The notes under the pieces are model-generated. The model worked only from the letters and a program-made list of their open reading frames with translations. It was not told where the DNA came from and made no database searches. The translations under genes were made by a program, and so were the position numbers. This document shows, piece after piece, positions 7,221 through 15,181 of a stretch of 37,097 nucleotides of DNA (positions within the stretch are counted from its first letter, which is position 1; each line of letters begins with the position of its first letter). Source of the DNA: a bacterium (GTDB lineage Bacteria; Bacteroidota; Ignavibacteria; Kapaibacteriales; UBA2268); the NCBI GenBank assembly GCA_030431515.1, contig JAUIIX010000029.1, positions 1-37,097 of the forward strand. The letters run 5' to 3'.

Positions 7221-9479
7221 CTAATTATTTAATTTTAAATATATCAACGGAATTAAAGCTAATATTATTAGTAAATAATACCAATCCCAAATAGGAATAT
7301 TAGCACTTACGGGGATTGATGGTCCACCTGGGTCATATATTACGCCGTTTACTTCGCCATCATAATCGCCAAGTCCACCGTCTATAAGTGTTAATATTGC
7401 ATAAGCAGTTCTTACCCCACTTAGCAATTCACTACCGAATACTACATTATCAAAGCCCTTATATGTTCCGTCTGGAAATAATTTTCTATATGAAAACCCT
7501 TCTAAACTTTCATATCCATGATAATATATTTTAACAGTAGCATTAGAAGCGTTTATTTTGAACTCTGTTATTCCAAATGGATAAGTGTATTCATCATCAC
7601 TTTTCGAGCTTACGCTTTCATCTGAAATTGTTGTACTATTGTCAGAAATTATTGTTAAATATGTTCCATCTTCATTTCTTGATAAAGTTGAGATATTATT
7701 TTGTAAAGAGTCTGGTATTCCATCTTGATTCCCATCATGTGGAATTTCATAACGTGTTCTAAAACTATAAACATTTCCATATCCTGTTCCTATACTATTT
7801 GTAGCATAAGATTTGAGATAGTATGTAGTACCAGCACTTAAACCAGACACATTTGAAACAAATGAACTTAACCCACTACCATCACTTGTAAAGCCACCGT
7901 TTGGAGCATTTCCTAATTCAAAAGTATTTGATGTACTCCATACAACTCCTTTACTAAGAATTGAAGAATTTCCATCATCACTTATAATTCCACCACTTGT
8001 TAAAGTATATTTGGTGATATTATTTACTAAATTTGTTGTTAATGTAGGTGGAAAAGTTTGCGAATATTTGAGCAGAAAAGCGTCAATACCACCTAATGAA
8101 GTTCTATTTGCAGTAGCAGCACTTGGGTCAAAATCTACAGTTCCAGCGAAATCACCACATAGAAATATATTTCTTGCATTATCTAAAACAACACTACGAC
8201 CGAGATCATTCCCTGAACCACCAACTTTGAAAGCTTGTTTAAATTCACCATCAAAATCATAAGTTGCAACAAAAACATCTGTTCCACCACTTGAAGTTAA
8301 ATTTGAAACACCAGTACCTAAGTCAAAATCTACAGTTCCAGCAAAACTTCCTGTAATATAGATATTACTAAAATTATCATTATAAATACTATGCCCATCA
8401 TCATTACTACTTGAGCCAATATTTTTTGCCCAATTCAAATTACCATCAGGTGTATAACTTGCAAAAATAATATCATTTCCACCATTAGATGTAAGATTGT
8501 ATGTTGAAGCACTTGGATCAAAGTCAATAGTATTTGTAAAATAACCTAAAATGAGTACATTTTCATCATCATCAAATTCAATTGCTCTTATGGATTCTGC
8601 ACCAGTAGAACTAAATGCATTTACCCATAGAAAATCACCATTACTATCATATTTGGCAACATAAGCATCGTTTCCACCAAGATTTGTAGCAGTTGTAACT
8701 CCTGCATCAGGATCAAAATCTAAATCTGCAGTAAAATGACCTGAAATATAAATTTGTCCTGAACTATTTGCTTTAATATCTACACCTGATTCACTTGAAG
8801 AAGAACCAATAACTTCTGCTAAAAGGAAATTTCCATTGTTGTCATATTTAGAAAAGAATATATCGTTACTACCTTTTCCAGCAATATTATATGAACCATT
8901 AGGATTAAAATTTGAAGTTCCTGCCATATATCCAATAACATAAATATTTCCATTCTCATCAATATCTAAATTGTTACAATAATCATATTGACTACCACCT
9001 ATATCATTTGCCCAAACAAAATTGCCATCACTATCATATTTTGCTACGAAACCATCAGTATTACTTGCAGAGCGAACATAAGTGGCTCCACTTGGATCGA
9101 AATCAATCGGATTATTAAAATAACCACTTACAATTACATCTCCATTAGGATCAATTCCAATATCTACTCCAGATTCTCCATTAGGTCCACCAATATTAAA
9201 AGCCCAAACGTAATTTCCATCACTGTCATATTTGGCAACATAAATATCAGATGATCCAATAGAGGTCAAATTATTTACACTAGCACTTGGATCAAAATCT
9301 ACAGTTCCTCTAAAAGAACCCGTTATATAAGAATTGCCATCGCTATCATAAGCAACAGCAGTTGCATATTCCGCATTAGAACTACCAATAGCATTTGCAA
9401 ATTCAAATATCTGTGTCGAGTTTGAAATTGTGGTACTAAAAAGTAAAACACAAATGTAAGTCAAAATTTTAGTTTTCAT
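7221..9479 (-). CDS. Surface SBBP-type beta-propeller protein with FN3-like domain and C-terminal membrane anchor
   Basis: This 752-residue protein has a signal peptide (MKTKILTYICVLLFSTTISN). Residues about 28-480 hold seven repeats of roughly 63 residues, each with G(S/N)YITGSF.GTVDFDPS and DIYVAKYDSDGNYVWA-type strands, typical of SBBP beta-propeller repeats. Seven copies fit one closed propeller. An FN3-like segment follows (about 480-575; KGVVWSTSNTFELG, LSAGTTYYLKSYATNS), then HDGNQDGIPDSLQNN and a region ending NGVIYDPGGP that resembles the choice-of-anchor U domain. The tail IPIWDWYY is followed by a hydrophobic helix (about 730-748) and ends KLNN. There is no T9SS sorting domain, unlike other surface proteins here. 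Function is unknown, probably cell-surface display. Confidence 0.8.
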   Translation of the reverse strand: MKTKILTYICVLLFSTTISNSTQIFEFANAIGSSNAEYATAVAYDSDGNSYITGSFRGTVDFDPSASVNNLTSIGSSDIYVAKYDSDGNYVWAFNIGGPNGESGVDIGIDPNGDVIVSGYFNNPIDFDPSGATYVRSASNTDGFVAKYDSDGNFVWANDIGGSQYDYCNNLDIDENGNIYVIGYMAGTSNFNPNGSYNIAGKGSNDIFFSKYDNNGNFLLAEVIGSSSSESGVDIKANSSGQIYISGHFTADLDFDPDAGVTTATNLGGNDAYVAKYDSNGDFLWVNAFSSTGAESIRAIEFDDDENVLILGYFTNTIDFDPSASTYNLTSNGGNDIIFASYTPDGNLNWAKNIGSSSNDDGHSIYNDNFSNIYITGSFAGTVDFDLGTGVSNLTSSGGTDVFVATYDFDGEFKQAFKVGGSGNDLGRSVVLDNARNIFLCGDFAGTVDFDPSAATANRTSLGGIDAFLLKYSQTFPPTLTTNLVNNITKYTLTSGGIISDDGNSSILSKGVVWSTSNTFELGNAPNGGFTSDGSGLSSFVSNVSGLSAGTTYYLKSYATNSIGTGYGNVYSFRTRYEIPHDGNQDGIPDSLQNNISTLSRNEDGTYLTIISDNSTTISDESVSSKSDDEYTYPFGITEFKINASNATVKIYYHGYESLEGFSYRKLFPDGTYKGFDNVVFGSELLSGVRTAYAILTLIDGGLGDYDGEVNGVIYDPGGPSIPVSANIPIWDWYYLLIILALIPLIYLKLNN

Positions 9480-9564
9480 ATTTTAACTTATCGACCTAAA
9501 AACAAAAATCTTTAATAAGTTTATGAGATGTATTTTAACTAAGAAATTTAGATGAGTTTATTAA

Positions 9565-10365
9565 CTATTTTTTTTCCCAATTATCAAATATTTGGGATAT
9601 TATTTCTACTCCATCAGTCAATGAAGCAGGTCCTGGCTGGAGAATAATTTCGGCTTTAATTTCAAATATTTGGTCGTTTTTAACTGCTGAAATTGTTTCC
9701 CAATTTGCTCGAGAAATCATTTTCTTTTTTCGGAATGCTTTACCACACCATGATACTAAAATAATATCTGGGTTAGCTTCTAATATTTTTTTATCATCTT
9801 CTAAAATCCTATCTTTAGCAAGTGACGAATTTGATTTTTCAGAAAATATATTTATTCCACCACATAATTCAATAATTTCTGAAACCCATTTAATTGAAAC
9901 AATTAATGGATCAAACCATTCTTCAAAATAAACTTTTGGTTTATGTTTTCTTTTATCCCCTATTTCTTTGAATTTATTTAGATGGCTGATTAATTTATTC
10001 AAATAAACATCTGTTTCAGTTTTTTTATTTAATAAATAACCTAATTTCTGCATAAATGATAGAGTTTCATTTATACTTCTATGATTAAAACAAATTACTT
10101 CAATTCCATTTTTGATTAATTCTCGAGCAGTATCAGCTTGCAAGTCTGACCATGCTAAAACTAAATCCGGCTTTAAGGCAATTATTGCTTTAATATCGCT
10201 ATCTATATACCGAGAAACGATTGGCTTTTCTTTGACTGCTTGAGGTGGGCGTTTAGTATATTTAGTGATGCCGATTATTAAATCATCGGCACCAATATTA
10301 TATAGAAATTCTGTTGTTTCTTCAGTTAAGCAGATTATACTTTTTATTTCTTTTGCTTCAAACAA
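9565..10365 (-). CDS. BtuF-like helical-backbone metal receptor (cobalamin-binding-like) without signal peptide
   Basis: This is a 266-residue protein of the periplasmic binding protein superfamily with a helical backbone. Motifs include SIICLTEETTEFLYNIGADD at the N-terminus, IIALKPDLVLAWSD around residues 61-74, ANPDIILVSWCGKA near 197 and ILQPGPASLTDGVEII near the end, all typical of BtuF/FecB-like proteins. It lacks any signal peptide or lipobox, so it would be cytoplasmic, and no ABC permease or ATPase is adjacent. It starts 2 bp after the biotin carrier gene stop, so it belongs to the same transcript. Cobalamin or another chelated metal is the likely ligand, but the sequence does not decide it. 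Confidence 0.75.
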   Translation of the reverse strand: MFEAKEIKSIICLTEETTEFLYNIGADDLIIGITKYTKRPPQAVKEKPIVSRYIDSDIKAIIALKPDLVLAWSDLQADTARELIKNGIEVICFNHRSINETLSFMQKLGYLLNKKTETDVYLNKLISHLNKFKEIGDKRKHKPKVYFEEWFDPLIVSIKWVSEIIELCGGINIFSEKSNSSLAKDRILEDDKKILEANPDIILVSWCGKAFRKKKMISRANWETISAVKNDQIFEIKAEIILQPGPASLTDGVEIISQIFDNWEKK

Positions 10366-10367
10366 AA

Positions 10368-10892
10368 TTATTTACTTACTTTAAGTTCTTCTAATTCGAC
10401 TAAAATAGTATCTTTTTCAACTGGATTATTTTCGCTTACATTGATTTTAGATACAACTCCGTCAATCGGTGAAGCAAGAGAATTTTCCATTTTCATTGCT
10501 TCAATTATAACTAATTTATCGCCTTTTTTAACTTCATCACCTACTTTAGTAAGAATTTTAATCACCAAACCAGGCATTGGAGCAATGATACTTTTTTCTT
10601 CTGCACTCAAGCCAGCATCTTTCATAAACTCTTCAAGCAATGCTTTCGTTTCAGTCTTGATATTTACTTTATGCTCGAAGTTATTATAGATTATTTTTGA
10701 TTCGCCATTCTTTTCATCATATTGAACCAAATAAACTTTATTATTAACTAAAAAACTAAATACATTGCCACCGTACTCTTTTAATATCTTAACTTCGTTG
10801 GGGTTAGAGTTTAATATAATTTTCTCTGGGTGATTATAATTTACTTCTGTTTCAAACTCTTGTTCGTCAATTTTAACTATTATTTTTTCCAT
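10368..10892 (-). CDS. Biotin carboxyl carrier protein of an acyl-CoA carboxylase
   Basis: This is a 174-residue protein. The C-terminal 75 residues form a biotinyl/lipoyl domain: IIAPMPGLVIKILTKVGDEV, then EAMKMENSLASPIDGVV. K134 of EAMKM is the biotinylation site. The N-terminal half is a beta-rich region (MEKIIVKIDEQEFETEV) like that of Bacteroidota carrier subunits of acetyl-, propionyl- or methylmalonyl-type carboxylases. The carboxylase subunits are not in the window, so the specific substrate cannot be told. It sits between a CBS-type beta-synthase (7 bp upstream) and the BtuF-like gene (2 bp downstream). Confidence 0.88.
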   Translation of the reverse strand: MEKIIVKIDEQEFETEVNYNHPEKIILNSNPNEVKILKEYGGNVFSFLVNNKVYLVQYDEKNGESKIIYNNFEHKVNIKTETKALLEEFMKDAGLSAEEKSIIAPMPGLVIKILTKVGDEVKKGDKLVIIEAMKMENSLASPIDGVVSKINVSENNPVEKDTILVELEELKVSK

Positions 10893-10899
10893 TGTTTCC

Positions 10900-12276
10900 T
10901 TAGAAATTACGATTTGACATAAAATTTAAGATGTCAATATCCGTAAGTATTTCAATTATTTTATCATCTTTTTCAACTAAAACTGTTTTTCTTTGTATCA
11001 AATTACTTGCTACTTTGTCAAGTAAATCATTAATATTTACAAGTTCAAAATTTCTGTCAACAGCGATAGAAATATTATCGCCAAGACTTATTTTACCTTC
11101 AAATAATGATCTCAATACATTCTTTTCATTCACTATTCCAAGTAAATTGCCTTTCGAGTAAATTGGAATTTGTGATATATTTTCTTGTTTCAATATTTTA
11201 ACTGCGTCTGATACTGTGTTCTCGTCTGACATAGAAATAACATCATCATTGCCCTTTCCAAGCGTTGATAATACATCACTTATCGTAACATTTAAAGTAT
11301 TATCCCAATAGCCATTATTTCTCATCCATTCATCATTAAAAATCTTTCCAGTATATCTATTACCAGAATCATTTAAAATCACAAGTATTTTCTTTGGCTC
11401 TTTTAACTGCTGAGCATATCTAATTGCAGCAACTACAGCCGCACCAGAAGATCCACCAGTATAAATTCCTTCTCTTGTTAGTAGTTGTCGTGTCATTATA
11501 AAGCTTTCTTTATCATTTACTTCAACCATATCATCCATAACAGAAAAATCAACATTATCAGGGAAAATATCTTCTCCAATTCCTTCTAAAACGTAAGATT
11601 TTGCTTCTACAACTTTACCAGTTTTGAAGAAAGGAAGTAAAATAGAACCTTCGATATCTACACCAACAATTTTAACATTTGGCATTTTTTCTTTTAAATA
11701 CATGCCAGTACCAGAGATAGTTCCACCAGTACCAACACCGCACATAAAAACATCAAATTCACCATTTGTCTGCTCGAAAATCTCAGGACCAGTCGAATGA
11801 TAATGAGCCATTTTATTATCTAAATTATAATACTGATTGGCATAAAAAGAGTTAGGAGTAGTTTCGGCTAACCTTTGAGCAACCGAGTAATAAGAACGAG
11901 GATCATCAGCAGCTACATTAGTCGGTGTAACAATTACCTTTGCACCAAATGCTCTTAAATTATTAATTTTCTCAATTGATTGCTTGTCAGGAAGAACAAA
12001 AATAGTCTTATATCCGTGAACAGCGGCATACATAGCCAGCCCAACACCTGTATTACCAGATGTACCCTCGATAATAGTTCCACCAGGTTTTAAATCACCT
12101 CTTTTGATGGCTTGTTCAAGAATATAAACTGCAATTCTTTCCTTGATAGAACCACCAGGGTTCATATATTCAAGCTTTACATAAATTTCGGATTCTACGT
12201 GAGATGCAACTTTTTGAAGTTTAATAATTGGTGTATTTCCAATCACATCGATTACTGATCTATCAAATTTTTTCAT
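10900..12276 (-). CDS. Cystathionine beta-synthase-type PLP enzyme with C-terminal CBS pair
   Basis: This is a 458-residue protein. The N-terminal 320 residues are a fold-type II PLP beta-synthase. K45 in NPGGSIKERIA is the Schiff-base lysine, SGNTG at 73-77 binds phosphate or substrate, GTGGTISGTG is the PLP phosphate loop, and GGSSGAAV lies near 270. The C-terminal 120 residues contain two CBS motifs (MSDENTVSDAVKILKQENIS and the region ending VEKDDKIIEILTDIDILNFM). This architecture and length match cystathionine beta-synthase, which condenses serine and homocysteine. O-acetylserine sulfhydrylase activity is an alternative that motifs alone do not exclude. It is the first gene of a three-gene operon. 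Confidence 0.87.
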   Translation of the reverse strand: MKKFDRSVIDVIGNTPIIKLQKVASHVESEIYVKLEYMNPGGSIKERIAVYILEQAIKRGDLKPGGTIIEGTSGNTGVGLAMYAAVHGYKTIFVLPDKQSIEKINNLRAFGAKVIVTPTNVAADDPRSYYSVAQRLAETTPNSFYANQYYNLDNKMAHYHSTGPEIFEQTNGEFDVFMCGVGTGGTISGTGMYLKEKMPNVKIVGVDIEGSILLPFFKTGKVVEAKSYVLEGIGEDIFPDNVDFSVMDDMVEVNDKESFIMTRQLLTREGIYTGGSSGAAVVAAIRYAQQLKEPKKILVILNDSGNRYTGKIFNDEWMRNNGYWDNTLNVTISDVLSTLGKGNDDVISMSDENTVSDAVKILKQENISQIPIYSKGNLLGIVNEKNVLRSLFEGKISLGDNISIAVDRNFELVNINDLLDKVASNLIQRKTVLVEKDDKIIEILTDIDILNFMSNRNF

Positions 12277-12595
12277 TAAAATATATCTTATTGAATAATT
12301 ATATCTTACAAAAATAAGAATTTTTTACTCAAATTAAAAAATGGACTTAAAATCAATACTTCATTTAGTAATAAATCGGAACAAGTAAGGGTGACTTTCT
12401 TAAATCCATAAAATCTGTGATTCTGAATTTCCAACAAATCAAAGATTTGAATAAATTATTTGATATACCAATATAAATTATTAAATTACAATATTAGAAA
12501 AGCAAAAAATAGAAATGAATAATAAGTTTTTAGCAGATGTGCGAAGCATAAGTAAAGTAATTAAAATATAATTAAATTTTTATCGTTAATAATTT
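12277..12595. other. Intergenic region upstream of a toxin-antitoxin module
   Basis: No gene is seen. It contains a dispersed repeat phrase (ttaaatccataaaatctgtg, then attctga, 12399-12425). It also holds gtttttagcaga (12526-12537), which recurs about the same distance upstream of the next toxin-antitoxin operon. Confidence 0.55.
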
Positions 12596-12787
12596 ATGGA
12601 AAATCAAATTTTACAAAAAGAAGAATTATTTATTCAACTATCAAAGTATGATAAAAATACTTTGTTTGATGTATTTGAAAGATTATTTATTGAATACGAT
12701 GAATCAGAACTTTCAAAAGAAGAACAAGAGTTAATTAACAAAGCACGCGAAGATTACAAAAAAGGTGATTTGGTTGAATGGAACTAA
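12596..12787 (+). CDS. Antitoxin of a RelE/ParE-type module
   Basis: This is a 63-residue acidic helical protein. The N-terminal 35 residues are a predicted amphipathic helix pair (QILQKEELFIQLSKYDKNTL, FDVFERLFIEY). The C-terminal tail ELSKEEQELINKAREDYKKG and DLVEWN ends in the W-containing acidic motif common in antitoxins of RelE-type toxins. It overlaps the toxin start by 10 bp (12778-12787), so the two are translationally coupled. The frame is intact although the toxin is broken. No specific DNA-binding family is recognised. Confidence 0.7.
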   Translation: MENQILQKEELFIQLSKYDKNTLFDVFERLFIEYDESELSKEEQELINKAREDYKKGDLVEWN

Positions 12788-13028
12788 AAATTTTATTTAC
12801 TAAAAAAGCTTTTAAAAATTATCAAAAAATTCCACAAAGATATAAACTTCTTATTGATAGAGAATTAGACAAATTAAAGAAAAAAGAAAAAGCAGATATA
12901 AAGCCAGTTAAAGGGTAAAAAATATTTATCGTTTAAGAGTAGGAAATTATAGAGTTTTGTATGAAATTATAAAACCAAACTTAATTATTGTAAATATTGA
13001 TGTTAGAGGTAGCATTTATAAAAATTGA
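12778..13028 (+). pseudogene. RelE/ParE-superfamily toxin with a single-base frameshift
   Basis: ATG at 12778 opens MELKILFTKKAFKNYQKIPQ, then RELDKLKKKEKADIKPVKG and an in-frame TAA at 12916. Just after it, in another frame, the sequence continues KNIYRLRVGNYRVLYEI and ends VDI-type strand residues with DVRGSIYKN and TGA at 13026. YRLRVGdYRVLYEI is the defining motif of RelE/ParE toxins. Adding one base near 12916 (ggg-tta) restores a continuous 83-residue protein; the 251-bp span plus one is exactly 84 codons. RelE toxins cleave mRNA on the ribosome. This copy appears inactivated. Confidence 0.88.
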
Positions 13029-13053
13029 TAGATTTTATTATAATTATCTAGCA

Positions 13054-13149
13054 CAGAATCGCACCATCACCTCGGAGAGAAAGGCTACGAAATCAAAGAC
13101 AACCTTGGCAATGATTGGGGAATGATTTCAAATCATTCCAATTATTAAA
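13054..13149 (+). pseudogene. Rhs-repeat protein fragment
   Basis: The frame reads RKGYEIKDNLGNDWGMISNH and stops. YEIKDxLGNV(R) is the conserved motif of Rhs/YD-repeat polymorphic toxin shells in Bacteroidota (usually YELKDHLGNVR). Only about 30 codons remain, with no start and no flanking Rhs sequence. Confidence 0.55.
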
Positions 13150-13261
13150 AATGCAGATGATTATTCTTTATCTGCTTCGTATTGGAGGTTTTTAGCAGAT
13201 ATGCACAGATAACTAAATAATTATAAATCTAAATCGTTTATAAATGTAAAAAGGTAATAAC

Positions 13262-13477
13262 ATGGATAAAGACACATTAATGGAACAAACTATTTCTGAC
13301 TTAAATAAGTTATCTACTGATGATTTATTTCAGATTAAGAAAATTATTGATAGTTTGAATAGAAATTTAGATTCTAATAAAAAGTTAAATTTATTAAAAT
13401 TTAGCTGGGAAGGTGCTTTGTCAAATGAAAAAACAAGTTCGGTTGAAATGCAAAAAGAGGCATTAAATTGGCGATAA
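13262..13477 (+). CDS. Antitoxin of a VapBC-type module
   Basis: This is a 71-residue protein with a helical N-terminus (MDKDTLMEQTISDLNKLSTD, then DLFQIKKIIDSL) and an extended tail (KFSWEGALSNEKTSSVEMQK, EALNWR). The WEGAL and LQ..AL.WR-like tail is the pattern of small antitoxins that precede PIN toxins. AAAGGT lies before the start. It overlaps the next gene by 10 bp (13468-13477), indicating coupling. It probably binds and neutralises the PIN protein and represses the operon, but its DNA-binding fold is not recognised. Confidence 0.75.
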   Translation: MDKDTLMEQTISDLNKLSTDDLFQIKKIIDSLNRNLDSNKKLNLLKFSWEGALSNEKTSSVEMQKEALNWR

Positions 13478-13899
13478 ATCAGAACTATTTGTTTGATACA
13501 AATATCTTTTTAGAAATATTTTTAAGTCAAGAAAATTCTGAATTATCAAAATCGCTGATTAACAATAAAAATTTAAATACAATTTTTATAAGTGATTTTT
13601 CTTTACATTCTGTGGGAGTTATTCTAAGTCGTAAAAATAAATCTGAAATGTTTGAGGCATTCATTGATGATATTTTAATGAGTAACAAATTTAAAGTACT
13701 ATCAGTTTCAATTGACAAGATGCCTAACATTATTAAAAATATAAACCTACATAATCTTGATTTTGACGATGCTTATCAACTTACAATATCTACTATTTAT
13801 AATTTAGGTATAGTAACTTACGATAAAGATTTTAATAAAATTGATATTAATTCTATAAGTCCTTTTAACTTATCCAATTTATTAAATAATTATCAATAA
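13468..13899 (+). CDS. vapC: VapC-family PIN-domain toxin (ribonuclease)
   Basis: This is a 143-residue protein. NYLFDTNIFLEIFLSQ supplies the first PIN Asp (D10) and Asn. The middle motif FISDFSLHSVGVILSR is characteristic of one VapC subfamily. NLHNLDFDDAYQLTISTIYN gives the second acidic cluster, and LGIVTYDKDFNKID supplies the last Asp. All positions expected for a Mg-dependent PIN RNase are present and the frame is intact, so this is the only module of three here that looks fully functional. It is co-transcribed with, and overlapped by, its antitoxin. An Rhs fragment follows 15 bp downstream. Confidence 0.85.
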   Translation: MAINQNYLFDTNIFLEIFLSQENSELSKSLINNKNLNTIFISDFSLHSVGVILSRKNKSEMFEAFIDDILMSNKFKVLSVSIDKMPNIIKNINLHNLDFDDAYQLTISTIYNLGIVTYDKDFNKIDINSISPFNLSNLLNNYQ

Positions 13900-13913
13900 T
13901 ATATTATTGTTAA

Positions 13914-13973
13914 AATATACCGCATAAACGTTACGAAATCAAAGACCACCTTGACAATGTTAGGGCATTGTAG
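13914..13973 (+). pseudogene. Second Rhs-repeat protein fragment
   Basis: The frame reads IPHKRYEIKDHLDNVRAL then stop. It is nearly the canonical KRYEIKDHLGNVRAL motif of Rhs proteins, with one Gly to Asp change. About 18 codons remain. It is partly repeated in the 13054-13149 fragment. Confidence 0.55.
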
Positions 13974-13974
13974 T

Positions 13975-14245
13975 GAATGGTTAGAAAACAACAAACTAGA
14001 ATTCGCAACAATTTTAAGACTAAATGAGATAATATAAACTACCTTACTGCACAAAACCCTTCCTAAAATATCTATCACTAAAACAAAGTTCTTTGAAAAA
14101 CGATAAACAATTTCCGTCATTCAGAGCGTAGCGAAGAATCCATTGTATTCGCATGGAACGGTTAGAAAACAAGAAACTAAAACTCGCAACCATTTTAAGA
14201 CTAAATGAGATGATACAAACTGCCTTACTGCACAAAACCCTTCCT
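13975..14245. repeat. Direct duplication of a 90-bp segment
   Basis: Segments 13975-14064 and 14156-14245 are near-identical (ggttagaaaacaa, ctaaatgagat, ttactgcacaaaacccttcc), 181 bp apart. In plus-strand translation both give LEN.KL..ATILRLNE, and the second is open from an ATG at 14153. This may be a decayed coding repeat. A dispersed repeat (14116-14142) lies between the copies. Confidence 0.7.
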
Positions 14246-14282
14246 TCTTTCTCGTCATTCCATAATATTCTATGCAAATCCA

Positions 14283-14315
14283 AACCTTCCGAAGGTTTAG
14301 AACCTTCGGAAGGTT
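14283..14315. repeat. Palindromic repeat with 15-bp perfect arms, sister of 6913-6945
   Basis: Arms aaccttccgaaggtt and aaccttcggaaggtt flank the loop tag. Flanking DNA at about 14262-14282 is the reverse complement of that following the 6913 element, so the two copies are inverted relative to each other. Confidence 0.88.
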
Positions 14316-15130
14316 AAATTTTAAATACCTCATTCAAAGAAAGAGAATAATTGTATTATGAATAGGGCCGGGCTTCAGTCCAGTTATTTAAACGATTAAA
14401 AATAATAGCATTAGCTAAATTTACAACATAATCTAGTCATTCAGAGCGAAGCGATGAATCCAGAAAAAACCTCCCCTTCATTTTTCTTCGTAAAATCATT
14501 TATTTGTCATGGCTACTTAAAAAACTTAGGAGAAGTTTAATGTTAATAGTAAATATAAATCAATAGTATATCACAACTTCGGAGAAATTGAACATAGATA
14601 TTTGAATACAACAAAGAACATAATTAACACTACAAAAAATTGGAAATATTGTCATTCAGAGCGAAGCGAAGAATCCATATTCTCTCAAAATTCCCCTCGG
14701 TCATTGAGCGTAGGCGAAATGTAAAAAAGGTGTATCGGTTTGCCGACAGTGTATTTCTTGCTTTCTTTCGGCATATCTTCAAAACAAAAACAACCAAAAA
14801 GACAAATGAAGAACAAAAAAACTAAATTGCGACATAAACTAACATTAACTAAACAATCACAACAATGAAAAGCAAACAAAAAATCACTAATTTTTTTCAG
14901 ACCTATTTTTTTCACCCTTGTAAAATATTGTAGCAAAACCATTTACAAGAAAAGTGCAAAAACAAAAAAATGAAAAAATTAGTAATTTTGACAAAAAAAA
15001 ATAATAAACAAAAAATTACTTTCTCGAGTATTTTTCTGGATTCTTCGCTTCGCTCTTAATGACAAGATTTCTCGACTACGCTCGAAATGACAGGGAATGG
15101 ATTCTGAGCTTTGCTCTTATTAAGAAGACA
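14316..15130. other. Non-coding, repeat-rich stretch
   Basis: No convincing gene. It holds copies of the dispersed TCATTCAGAGCGAAGCGAAGAATCC-like repeat (14436-14462, 14651-14677, and inverted at 15038-15063 and 15066-15092). It also holds gggccgggcttcagtcc (14367-14383) and two A-rich mini-frames near 14865 and 14970 (MKSKQKITNFFQ..., MKKLVILTKKNN...) that are too short and biased to support. Confidence 0.6.
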
Positions 15131-15160
15131 AAAAAAAACCGACGAATTGCCGGCTTTTTT
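15131..15160. terminator. Terminator downstream of the lipoprotein gene
   Basis: A-run, ccg...cgg stem around gaattgc and a T-run give a hairpin with U-tracts on both sides. It serves the minus-strand lipoprotein gene whose stop is at 15182. Confidence 0.65.
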
Positions 15161-15181
15161 AAATTTATATTTAATTATAAA

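Noticed and set aside
8988-9254. Plus-strand frame opposite the propeller gene
   Set aside because: It is an antisense artefact of the regular repeats in a strongly supported minus-strand gene.
12911-12920. Programmed ribosomal frameshift in the RelE-type toxin
   Set aside because: No slippery heptamer is in the right frame and no known family uses one. A one-base deletion is simpler.
13893-14333. Minus-strand frames over the duplicated 90-bp segment
   Set aside because: They share sequence only because the DNA is duplicated, are Cys/Phe/Ser-rich as antisense frames usually are, and lack starts with ribosome sites.
14640-14825. 61-codon frame containing the dispersed repeat (LSFRAKRRIH...)
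   Set aside because: Its first third is just the translated dispersed repeat found intergenically elsewhere, and the rest is A-rich. No ribosome site.
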